A stretch of 64,000 nucleotides of DNA from Maribacter sp. MJ134 (GTDB taxonomy: Bacteria; Bacteroidota; Bacteroidia; Flavobacteriales; Flavobacteriaceae): assembly GCF_003970695.1 (NCBI RefSeq), contig NZ_CP034570.1:372001-436000 (forward strand), read 5' to 3'. A program made the translations under genes and the position numbers. Each line of letters starts with the position of its first letter. The first letter of the stretch is position 1. The notes under the pieces were generated by a model that was not told where the DNA came from, ran no database searches, and saw only the letters and a program-made list of their open reading frames with translations. Positions 31,301-39,743 of this stretch are shown here, piece after piece.

Positions 31301-34300
31301 GGCGACGGAGGTATCGGTAACGGATGCTGCGGGCAACTTCACGGCAACGGACGTGGAGGGCGCTTTGGCGGAACTGGCCACTGGCAGCACTGACGACCAG
31401 GCCTTGAGTTTGGCAGCAGGAAACATCTTAACATTGGAAGACGGCGGTACGGTCGATTTGACCCCGTACCTGGACAATACGGACGACCAACAGATCACGG
31501 CGTTCAGTTTGGACAACACCACGAACATATTGACGCTCACCCTGGAGAACGGCGGTACACAGACCGTGGATTTGAGCGGTGTGAGCACGGACGACCAAAC
31601 GGCGACGGAGGTATCGGTAACGGATGCTGCGGACAACTTCACGGCAACGGACGTGGAGGGCGCTTTGGCGGAACTGGCCACTGGCAGCACTGACGACCAG
31701 GCCTTGAGTTTGGCAGCAGGAAACATCTTGACCTTGGAAGACGGCGGTACGGTCGATTTGACCCCGTACCTGGACAACACGGACGACCAACAGATCACGG
31801 CGTTCAGTTTGGACAACACCACGAACATATTGACGCTTACCCTGGAGAACGGCGGTACACAGACCGTGGATTTGAGCGGTGTGAGCACGGACGACCAAAC
31901 GGCGACGGAGGTATCGGTAACGGATGCTGCGGGCAACTTCACGGCAACGGACGTGGAGGGCGCTTTGGCGGAGCTGGCCACTGGCAGCACTGACGACCAG
32001 GCCTTGAGTTTGGCAGCAGGAAACATCTTAACATTGGAAGATGGTGGTACGGTCGATTTGACCCCGTACCTGGACAATACGGACGACCAACAGATCACGG
32101 CCTTCAGTTTGGACAACACCACGAACATATTGACGCTCACCCTGGAGAACGGCGGAACACAGACGGTCGACTTCAGCACGGTACTGGCAGCGGCGGGAAC
32201 GGACGACCAAACTATTTCGACGGACGGTACTTCCGGAAATTTGTCAGTTGAGAATGGTAATACTATTACCCTGAATGTAAATGATGCTGATTCAGTAATC
32301 GGAAACGAATACAATACCGGTAGTGGTATTACAGCTGGAAGTGTCCAAATTACAGATGGAGGAGGAACAGAATCGGTCAATTTGATAAGTACTGACGCAA
32401 ATAACGATATTTCATCGGGAACGGATGGTGCCTTATACTTGAACGTTGCTTCGGTAACCATATCGGAAACTAATACAACATTAGGTTTTAATGGAGCTAC
32501 CAATGAATTGACTTATACAAATGAACTAGGTAATAATCCGGTTTTAGATTTATCAGCTATCAACACGGACGACCAAACGGCGACGGAGGTATCGGTAACG
32601 GATGCTGCGGGCAACTTCACGGCAACGGACGTGGAGGGCGCTTTGGCGGAACTGGCCACTGGCAGCACTGACGACCAGGCCTTGAGTTTGGCAGCAGGAA
32701 ACATCTTAACATTGGAAGATGGTGGTACGGTCGATTTGACCCCGTACCTGGACAATACGGACGACCAACAGATCACGGCGTTCAGTTTGGACAACACCAC
32801 GAACATATTGACGCTCACCCTGGAGAACGGCGGTACACAGACCGTGGATTTGAGCGGTGTGAGCACGGACGACCAAACGGCGACGGAGGTATCGGTAACG
32901 GATGCTGCGGACAACTTCACGGCAACGGACGTGGAGGGCGCTTTGGCGGAACTGGCCACTGGCAGCACTGACGACCAGGCCTTGAGTTTGGCAGCAGGAA
33001 ACATCTTGACCTTGGAAGACGGCGGTACGGTCGATTTGACCCCGTACCTGGACAACACGGACGACCAACAGATCACGGCGTTCAGTTTGGACAACACCAC
33101 GAACATATTGACGCTTACCCTGGAGAACGGCGGTACACAGACCGTGGATTTGAGCGGTGTGAGCACGGACGACCAAACGGCGACGGAGGTATCGGTAACG
33201 GATGCTGCGGGCAACTTCACGGCAACGGACGTGGAGGGCGCTTTGGCGGAGCTGGCCACTGGCAGCACTGACGACCAGGCCTTGAGTTTGGCAGCAGGAA
33301 ACATCTTGACCTTGGAAGATGGTGGTACGGTCGATTTGACCCCGTACCTGGACAACACGGACGACCAACAGATCACGGCCTTCAGTTTGGACAACACCAC
33401 GAACATATTGACGCTTACCCTGGAGAACGGCGGTACGCAGACGGTCGACTTCAGCACGGTACTGGCATCGGCAGGTACGGACGACCAGGCCTTGAGTTTG
33501 GCAGCAGGAAACATCTTGACCTTGGAAGACGGCGGTACGGTCGATTTGACCCCGTACCTGGACAACACGGACGACCAACAGATCACGGCCTTCAGTTTGG
33601 ACAACACCACGAACATATTGACGCTCACCCTGGAGAACGGCGGTACACAGACGGTCGACTTCAGCACGGTACTGGCAGCGGCAGGTACGGACGACCAGGC
33701 CTTGAGTTTGGCAGCAGGAAACATCTTGACCTTGGAAGATGGTGGTACGGTCGATTTGACCCCGTACCTGGACAATACGGACGACCAACAGATCACGGCC
33801 TTCAGTTTGGACAACACCACGAACATATTGACGCTTACCCTGGAGAACGGCGGTACGCAGACGGTCGACTTCAGCACGGTACTGGCATCGGCGGGAACGG
33901 ACGACCAGGCCTTGAGTTTGGCAGCAGGAAACATCTTAACATTGGAAGACGGCGGTACGGTCGATTTGACCCCGTACCTGGACAATACGGACGACCAACA
34001 GATCACGGCGTTCAGTTTGGACAACACCACGAACATATTGACGCTCACCCTGGAGAACGGCGGTACACAGACCGTGGATTTGAGCGGTGTGAGCACGGAC
34101 GACCAAACGGCTACGGAGGTATCGGTAACGGATGCTGCGGGCAACTTCACGGCAACGGACGTGGAGGGCGCTTTGGCGGAACTGGCCACTGGCAGCACTG
34201 ACGACCAGGCCTTGAGTTTGGCAGCAGGAAACATCTTAACATTGGAAGATGGTGGTACGGTCGATTTGACCCCGTACCTGGACAATACGGACGACCAACA

Positions 34301-37300
34301 GATCACGGCCTTCAGTTTGGACAACACCACGAACATATTGACGCTTACCCTGGAGAACGGCGGTACGCAGACGGTCGACTTCAGCACGGTACTGGCATCG
34401 GCGGGAACGGACGACCAGGCCTTGAGTTTGGCGGCGGGGAACATCTTGACCTTGGAAGACGGTGGTACGGTCGATTTGACCCCGTACCTGGACAACACGG
34501 ACGACCAACAGATCACGGCGTTCAGTTTGGACAACACCACGAACATATTGACGCTCACCCTGGAGAACGGCGGTACACAGACCGTGGATTTGAGCGGTGT
34601 GAGCACGGACGACCAAACGGCGACGGAGGTATCGGTAACGGATGCTGCGGGCAACTTCACGGCAACGGACGTGGAGGGCGCTTTGGCGGAGCTGGCCACT
34701 GGCAGCACTGACGACCAGGCGTTGAGCCTGGCAGCAGGGAACATCTTGACCTTGGAAGATGGTGGTACGGTCGATTTGACCCCGTACCTGGACAATACGG
34801 ACGACCAACAGATCACGGCCTTCAGTTTGGACAACACCACGAACATATTGACGCTTACCCTGGAGAACGGCGGTACGCAGACGGTCGACTTCAGCACGGT
34901 ACTGGCATCGGCGGGAACGGACGACCAGGCCTTGAGTTTGGCAGCAGGAAACATCTTAACATTGGAAGACGGCGGTACGGTCGATTTGACCCCGTACCTG
35001 GACAATACGGACGACCAACAGATCACGGCGTTCAGTTTGGACAACACTACAGATGTCCTGACCCTTACATTGGAAAATGGCGGAACACAGACGGTCGACT
35101 TCAGCACGGTACTGGCAGCGGCAGGTACGGACGACCAGGCCTTGAGTTTGGCAGCAGGGAACATCTTGACCTTGGAAGACGGCGGTACGGTCGATTTGAC
35201 CCCGTACCTGGACAATACGGACGACCAACAGATCACGGCGTTCAGTTTGGACAACACCACGAACATATTGACGCTTACCCTGGAGAACGGCGGTACACAG
35301 ACCGTGGATTTGAGCGGTGTGAGCACGGACGACCAAACGGCTACGGAGGTATCGGTAACGGATGCTGCGGGCAACTTCACGGCAACGGACGTGGAGGGCG
35401 CTTTGGCGGAACTGGCCACTGGCAGCACTGACGACCAGGCCTTGAGTTTGGCAGCAGGAAACATCTTGACCTTGGAAGATGGTGGTACGGTCGATTTGAC
35501 CCCGTACCTGGACAATACGGACGACCAACAGATCACGGCCTTCAGTTTGGACAACACCACGAACATATTGACGCTTACCCTGGAGAACGGCGGTACGCAG
35601 ACGGTCGACTTCAGCACGGTACTGGCATCGGCGGGAACGGACGACCAGGCCTTGAGTTTGGCGGCGGGGAACATCTTGACCTTGGAAGACGGTGGTACGG
35701 TCGATTTGACCCCGTACCTGGACAACACGGACGACCAACAGATCACGGCGTTCAGTTTGGACAACACCACGAACATATTGACGCTCACCCTGGAGAACGG
35801 CGGTACACAGACCGTGGATTTGAGCGGTGTGAGCACGGACGACCAAACGGCGACGGAGGTATCGGTAACGGATGCTGCGGGCAACTTCACGGCAACGGAC
35901 GTGGAGGGCGCTTTGGCGGAGCTGGCCACTGGCAGCACTGACGACCAGGCGTTGAGCCTGGCAGCAGGGAACATCTTGACCTTGGAAGATGGTGGTACGG
36001 TCGATTTGACCCCGTACCTGGACAATACGGACGACCAACAGATCACGGCCTTCAGTTTGGACAACACCACGAACATATTGACGCTCACCCTGGAGAACGG
36101 CGGTACACAGACCGTGGATTTGAGCGGTGTGAGCACGGACGACCAAACGGCGACGGAGGTATCGGTAACGGATGCTGCGGGCAACTTCACGGCAACGGAC
36201 GTGGAGGGCGCTTTGGCGGAACTGGCCACGGGCAGCACTGACGACCAGGCGTTGAGCCTGGCGGCGGGGAACATCTTGACCTTGGAAGATGGTGGTACGG
36301 TCGATTTGACCCCGTACCTGGACAACACGGACGACCAACAGATCACGGCCTTCAGTTTGGACAACACCACGAACATATTGACGCTTACCCTGGAGAACGG
36401 CGGTACACAGACGGTCGACTTCAGCACGGTACTGGCAGCGGCGGGAACGGACGACCAGGCCTTGAGTTTGGCAGCAGGAAACATCTTGACCTTGGAAGAT
36501 GGTGGTACGGTCGATTTGACCCCGTACCTGGACAATACGGACGACCAAACGGCGACGGAGGTATCGGTAACGGATGCTGCGGGCAACTTCACGGCAACGG
36601 ACGTGGAGGGCGCTTTGGCGGAACTGGCCACGGGCAGCACTGACGACCAGGCGTTGAGCCTGGCGGCGGGGAACATCTTGACCTTGGAAGATGGTGGTAC
36701 GGTCGATTTGACCCCGTACCTGGACAACACGGACGACCAACAGATCACGGCCTTCAGTTTGGACAACACCACGAACATATTGACGCTTACCCTGGAGAAC
36801 GGCGGTACACAGACGGTCGACTTCAGCACGGTACTGGCAGCGGCGGGAACGGACGACCAGGCCTTGAGTTTGGCAGCAGGAAACATCTTGACCTTGGAAG
36901 ATGGTGGTACGGTCGATTTGACCCCGTACCTGGACAATACGGACGACCAAACGGCGACGGAGGTATCGGTAACGGATGCTGCGGGCAACTTCACGGCAAC
37001 GGACGTGGAGGGCGCTTTGGCGGAGCTGGCCACTGGCAGCACTGACGACCAGGCCTTGAGTTTGGCAGCAGGAAACATCTTAACATTGGAAGACGGTGGT
37101 ACGGTCGATTTGACCCCGTACCTGGACAATACGGACGACCAACAGATCACGGCGTTCAGTTTGGACAACACCACGAACATATTGACGCTTACCCTGGAGA
37201 ACGGCGGTACACAGACGGTCGACTTCAGCACGGTACTGGCAGCGGCGGGAACGGACGACCAGGCCTTGAGTTTGGCAGCAGGAAACATCTTAACATTGGA

Positions 37301-39716
37301 AGACGGCGGAACGGTCGATTTGACCCCGTACCTGGACAACACGGACGACCAACAGATCACGGCGTTCAGTTTGGACAACACTACAGATGTCCTGACCCTT
37401 ACATTGGAAAATGGCGGAACACAGACGGTCGACTTTACCACGGTGTTGGCGGCGGCAGGTACTGACGACCAAGCATTAAGTTTGGCGGCGGGAAACCTAT
37501 TGACATTGGAAGACGGCGGAACGGTCGATTTGACCCCGTATTTGGATAATACGGACGACCAACAGATAACGGCGTTCAGTTTGGACAACACCACGAACAT
37601 ATTGACGCTCACCCTGGAGAACGGCGGTACACAGACCGTGGATTTGAGCGGTGTGAGCACGGACGACCAAACGGCGACGGAGGTATCGGTAACGGATGCT
37701 GCGGGCAACTTCACGGCAACGGACGTGGAGGGCGCTTTGGCGGAACTGGCCACGGGCAGCACTGACGACCAGGCGTTGAGCCTGGCGGCGGGGAACATCT
37801 TGACCTTGGAAGATGGTGGTACGGTCGATTTGACCCCGTACCTGGACAACACGGACGACCAACAGATCACGGCCTTCAGTTTGGACAACACCACGAACAT
37901 ATTGACGCTTACCCTGGAGAACGGCGGTACACAGACGGTCGACTTCAGCACGGTACTGGCAGCGGCGGGAACGGACGACCAGGCCTTGAGTTTGGCAGCA
38001 GGAAACATCTTGACCTTGGAAGATGGTGGTACGGTCGATTTGACCCCGTACCTGGACAATACGGACGACCAAACGGCGACGGAGGTATCGGTAACGGATG
38101 CTGCGGGCAACTTCACGGCAACGGACGTGGAGGGCGCTTTGGCGGAGCTGGCCACTGGCAGCACTGACGACCAGGCCTTGAGTTTGGCAGCAGGAAACAT
38201 CTTAACATTGGAAGACGGTGGTACGGTCGATTTGACCCCGTACCTGGACAATACGGACGACCAACAGATCACGGCGTTCAGTTTGGACAACACTACAGAT
38301 GTCCTGACCCTTACATTGGAAAATGGCGGAACACAGACAGTCGACTTTACCACGGTGTTGGCGGCGGCAGGCACGGATAACCAAACCTTGACCTTGGCCG
38401 GTAACACCTTGTCCATCTCCGATGGTAACAGTGTGGATATTACCGCCCTGACACCAGACGGCGATGCATGGGCCGTCACTGGTGAGGACGTAGCTAGCGA
38501 CATAGGCCGCAGCGGTAATGTAGGAGTGGGCACCACAACACCCAGGGGAGCATTGGAGCTTTCCAAGGCCCCTACACAAGGTGTAGCGGCAAGACCACTT
38601 TCAGAGGCGGTCGATGCCACCACTGCTGGTAATTACAACCTTGTACTGTCCAACTCGGACAACGCTACCATCGGTATGGTTTCCGGTTTCAGCTCCACCT
38701 TCGGAGGATTCAACACGTATTTCCAGACTAGGGGGTTATTCGCCAATGCTCCGGCCTACAGTCTTTTGTTGAACCCTATGGGAGGTAACGTTGGTATCGG
38801 TACGGAAACGGCTACTCAGCGTCTACAGGTGAACGGTAGCCAGACCTTTACCGCCGACGGTGATTTCCTAAGGTTCCCTTTTTCCACGGAAGTTGATTTC
38901 AATGACGGTAAAATAGGGGCCAGTCTCTTTACCGAGGGCCTTAATATCGTAGGTGTGCAGACGGTGGCCGGCAACGGAAGGAAGATAACCACGTTCGGAG
39001 ACGTGAACAACCAGAATTTTGTAGGTGTGAACAACGTACCCGCCCCTACGGTTGCCTTGGACGTAAACGGCCAGGGCCTGTTCAGGGGAGGCGCAGGATT
39101 GGCCGATTTCACTGCCACCGCCACGCAACTGCAGTTCGGATTTCAGGGAACGGACACCTTTAAGCACAATATAAGGACCAGGCACAATGCCGGTTTGGAA
39201 AGTGGTAACGCCTTTGATTTTTATGTATGGGACCAAGGTAACGATGCCGATGGTGACCTAGGGACTAAGCGCGTACTTACTTTGGACGGGGAAGGTGCCA
39301 ACGGTGTTGTGGACGTCCAAGGGAACCTTATCGTAAGGGATCTACCAGCAGGATTGTCTACAGATGCCTTGGTAACTGCGGATGTGGATGGTAATATTAG
39401 AAAGGTAAATTCTTTAAAAGCATCTAAAGTTTTCTACCCACCATCTATAGCAATTGATGCTTCTGTTACAGGAACATTTACAGTAGATTTATATGCACAG
39501 TATATAGCACAATTTGGTTCTCCAGTAGTAAGTAGTGGTGGTACTATACCAACTTATGGATCAGGAGAGTTAGATTACCATGTAACGTATGCAGATCCTG
39601 CAGTATTTAATACGGGTACTATGGCTATTTCTCCAGCGGGTGTTTTAACCTATACTGTAGATGCACCTCCAGCGGATTACAACTCCTTGATTAATGTAGT
39701 GTTTGTTGTAAAGTAA
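28392..39716 (+). CDS. Giant secreted modular repeat protein (~3,774 residues), tail-fibre-like C-terminus
   Basis: The ATG at 28392 is chosen because it opens a clean signal peptide (MDKRVLWILFLVSSFTFAQ); an in-frame ATG at 28305 exists. Residues ~20-234 are diverged beta-rich repeats. Residues 235-3328 are an array of 34 A modules (30 aa), 31 B modules (36 or 40 aa), 19 C modules (34 aa) and 2 D modules (122 aa), nearly all starting DDQ. Residues ~3329-3674 resemble phage-tail-fibre-like Bacteroidota proteins (NVGVGTTTP, NVGIGTET). Residues ~3675-3774 form a distinct C-terminal domain beginning KASKVFYPPS and ending NVVFVVK. No T9SS type A/B domain is seen. The next gene follows after 27 bp. 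An adhesin or surface fibre is inferred. Confidence 0.85.
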   Translation: MDKRVLWILFLVSSFTFAQTTVTLEDQCNCEVLQGTDVSAPGVTTPGGADLGDLYVNTTTGTIFFWDGDSWELTTAANTDNQQLQNFTFDAATNILSLDLQNGGTVTVNLSDLQDTLVDTNTTNNRIEVAGPNLVITDSDNNIISIPLADIAAQVDTNTTITSFAIDGSNTNLVLTDSDSNSFSIPIADIASLVNTDNQNLENFQVNGANLELGIVDGNVVSVPLADITAGVNTDDQALSLAAGNILTLEDGGTVDLTPYLDNTDDQQITAFSLDNTTNILTLTLENGGTQTVDLSGVSTDDQTATEVSVTDAAGNFTATDVEGALAELATGSTDDQALSLAAGNILTLEDGGTVDLTPYLDNTDDQQITAFSLDNTTNILTLTLENGGTQTVDFSTVLASAGTDDQALSLAAGNILTLEDGGTVDLTPYLDNTDDQQITAFSLDNTTNILTLTLENGGTQTVDLSGVSTDDQTATEVSVTDAAGNFTATDVEGALAELATGSTDDQALSLAAGNILTLEDGGTVDLTPYLDNTDDQQITAFSLDNTTNILTLTLENGGTQTVDFSTVLASAGTDDQALSLAAGNILTLEDGGTVDLTPYLDNTDDQQITAFSLDNTTNILTLTLENGGTQTVDLSGVSTDDQTATEVSVTDAAGNFTATDVEGALAELATGSTDDQALSLAAGNILTLEDGGTVDLTPYLDNTDDQQITAFSLDNTTNILTLTLENGGTQTVDLSGVSTDDQTATEVSVTDAAGNFTATDVEGALAELATGSTDDQALSLAAGNILTLEDGGTVDLTPYLDNTDDQQITAFSLDNTTNILTLTLENGGTQTVDFSTVLAAAGTDDQTISTDGTSGNLSVENGNTITLNVNDADSVIGNEYNTGSGITAGSVQITDGGGTESVNLISTDANNDISSGTDGALYLNVASVTISETNTTLGFNGATNELTYTNELGNNPVLDLSAINTDDQTATEVSVTDAAGNFTATDVEGALAELATGSTDDQALSLAAGNILTLEDGGTVDLTPYLDNTDDQQITAFSLDNTTNILTLTLENGGTQTVDLSGVSTDDQTATEVSVTDAADNFTATDVEGALAELATGSTDDQALSLAAGNILTLEDGGTVDLTPYLDNTDDQQITAFSLDNTTNILTLTLENGGTQTVDLSGVSTDDQTATEVSVTDAAGNFTATDVEGALAELATGSTDDQALSLAAGNILTLEDGGTVDLTPYLDNTDDQQITAFSLDNTTNILTLTLENGGTQTVDFSTVLAAAGTDDQTISTDGTSGNLSVENGNTITLNVNDADSVIGNEYNTGSGITAGSVQITDGGGTESVNLISTDANNDISSGTDGALYLNVASVTISETNTTLGFNGATNELTYTNELGNNPVLDLSAINTDDQTATEVSVTDAAGNFTATDVEGALAELATGSTDDQALSLAAGNILTLEDGGTVDLTPYLDNTDDQQITAFSLDNTTNILTLTLENGGTQTVDLSGVSTDDQTATEVSVTDAADNFTATDVEGALAELATGSTDDQALSLAAGNILTLEDGGTVDLTPYLDNTDDQQITAFSLDNTTNILTLTLENGGTQTVDLSGVSTDDQTATEVSVTDAAGNFTATDVEGALAELATGSTDDQALSLAAGNILTLEDGGTVDLTPYLDNTDDQQITAFSLDNTTNILTLTLENGGTQTVDFSTVLASAGTDDQALSLAAGNILTLEDGGTVDLTPYLDNTDDQQITAFSLDNTTNILTLTLENGGTQTVDFSTVLAAAGTDDQALSLAAGNILTLEDGGTVDLTPYLDNTDDQQITAFSLDNTTNILTLTLENGGTQTVDFSTVLASAGTDDQALSLAAGNILTLEDGGTVDLTPYLDNTDDQQITAFSLDNTTNILTLTLENGGTQTVDLSGVSTDDQTATEVSVTDAAGNFTATDVEGALAELATGSTDDQALSLAAGNILTLEDGGTVDLTPYLDNTDDQQITAFSLDNTTNILTLTLENGGTQTVDFSTVLASAGTDDQALSLAAGNILTLEDGGTVDLTPYLDNTDDQQITAFSLDNTTNILTLTLENGGTQTVDLSGVSTDDQTATEVSVTDAAGNFTATDVEGALAELATGSTDDQALSLAAGNILTLEDGGTVDLTPYLDNTDDQQITAFSLDNTTNILTLTLENGGTQTVDFSTVLASAGTDDQALSLAAGNILTLEDGGTVDLTPYLDNTDDQQITAFSLDNTTDVLTLTLENGGTQTVDFSTVLAAAGTDDQALSLAAGNILTLEDGGTVDLTPYLDNTDDQQITAFSLDNTTNILTLTLENGGTQTVDLSGVSTDDQTATEVSVTDAAGNFTATDVEGALAELATGSTDDQALSLAAGNILTLEDGGTVDLTPYLDNTDDQQITAFSLDNTTNILTLTLENGGTQTVDFSTVLASAGTDDQALSLAAGNILTLEDGGTVDLTPYLDNTDDQQITAFSLDNTTNILTLTLENGGTQTVDLSGVSTDDQTATEVSVTDAAGNFTATDVEGALAELATGSTDDQALSLAAGNILTLEDGGTVDLTPYLDNTDDQQITAFSLDNTTNILTLTLENGGTQTVDLSGVSTDDQTATEVSVTDAAGNFTATDVEGALAELATGSTDDQALSLAAGNILTLEDGGTVDLTPYLDNTDDQQITAFSLDNTTNILTLTLENGGTQTVDFSTVLAAAGTDDQALSLAAGNILTLEDGGTVDLTPYLDNTDDQTATEVSVTDAAGNFTATDVEGALAELATGSTDDQALSLAAGNILTLEDGGTVDLTPYLDNTDDQQITAFSLDNTTNILTLTLENGGTQTVDFSTVLAAAGTDDQALSLAAGNILTLEDGGTVDLTPYLDNTDDQTATEVSVTDAAGNFTATDVEGALAELATGSTDDQALSLAAGNILTLEDGGTVDLTPYLDNTDDQQITAFSLDNTTNILTLTLENGGTQTVDFSTVLAAAGTDDQALSLAAGNILTLEDGGTVDLTPYLDNTDDQQITAFSLDNTTDVLTLTLENGGTQTVDFTTVLAAAGTDDQALSLAAGNLLTLEDGGTVDLTPYLDNTDDQQITAFSLDNTTNILTLTLENGGTQTVDLSGVSTDDQTATEVSVTDAAGNFTATDVEGALAELATGSTDDQALSLAAGNILTLEDGGTVDLTPYLDNTDDQQITAFSLDNTTNILTLTLENGGTQTVDFSTVLAAAGTDDQALSLAAGNILTLEDGGTVDLTPYLDNTDDQTATEVSVTDAAGNFTATDVEGALAELATGSTDDQALSLAAGNILTLEDGGTVDLTPYLDNTDDQQITAFSLDNTTDVLTLTLENGGTQTVDFTTVLAAAGTDNQTLTLAGNTLSISDGNSVDITALTPDGDAWAVTGEDVASDIGRSGNVGVGTTTPRGALELSKAPTQGVAARPLSEAVDATTAGNYNLVLSNSDNATIGMVSGFSSTFGGFNTYFQTRGLFANAPAYSLLLNPMGGNVGIGTETATQRLQVNGSQTFTADGDFLRFPFSTEVDFNDGKIGASLFTEGLNIVGVQTVAGNGRKITTFGDVNNQNFVGVNNVPAPTVALDVNGQGLFRGGAGLADFTATATQLQFGFQGTDTFKHNIRTRHNAGLESGNAFDFYVWDQGNDADGDLGTKRVLTLDGEGANGVVDVQGNLIVRDLPAGLSTDALVTADVDGNIRKVNSLKASKVFYPPSIAIDASVTGTFTVDLYAQYIAQFGSPVVSSGGTIPTYGSGELDYHVTYADPAVFNTGTMAISPAGVLTYTVDAPPADYNSLINVVFVVK
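29094..38375 (+). repeat. 9,282-bp coding repeat array of A/B/C/D modules
   Basis: The array divides without remainder into modules of 90 bp (A, 34 copies), 108 bp (B1, 14), 120 bp (B2, 17), 102 bp (C, 19) and 366 bp (D, 2). The sum is 9,282 bp, exactly the distance from the first DDQ codon (29094) to the DNQ codon (38376) that ends it. Common composites are A-B1-C (300 bp) and A-B2 (210 bp). Copies are nearly identical at DNA level in the middle and more diverged at the 3' edge (after about 37380), the pattern expected from unequal crossing-over. Confidence 0.95.
30924..33479 (+). repeat. 1,278-bp segmental duplication within the array
   Basis: The unique 122-residue D module occurs at 30924 and again at 32202, offset 1,278 bp. 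The following modules are in the same order, C-A-B1-C-A-B1-C-A-B2. Both copies share a private Asn-containing variant (DAADNF in place of DAAGNF) in the second C module, which shows that the whole block was duplicated. Similarity weakens in the final A-B2 pair. Confidence 0.9.
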
Positions 39717-39743
39717 CTAATTAAAATAGGAGCCCAAATCAAT

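Noticed and set aside
29094-38375. CRISPR array
   Set aside because: Repeats are 90-366 bp, contiguous, in frame with a signal-peptide protein, with no unique spacers and no cas genes.
29003-38623. Minus-strand reading frames of up to ~2,000 codons opposite the giant repeat gene as real genes
   Set aside because: They mirror the sense repeats, have low-complexity Ser/Val-rich or Arg/Gln/Val-rich content, no signal peptide or domain, and break wherever the repeat breaks.
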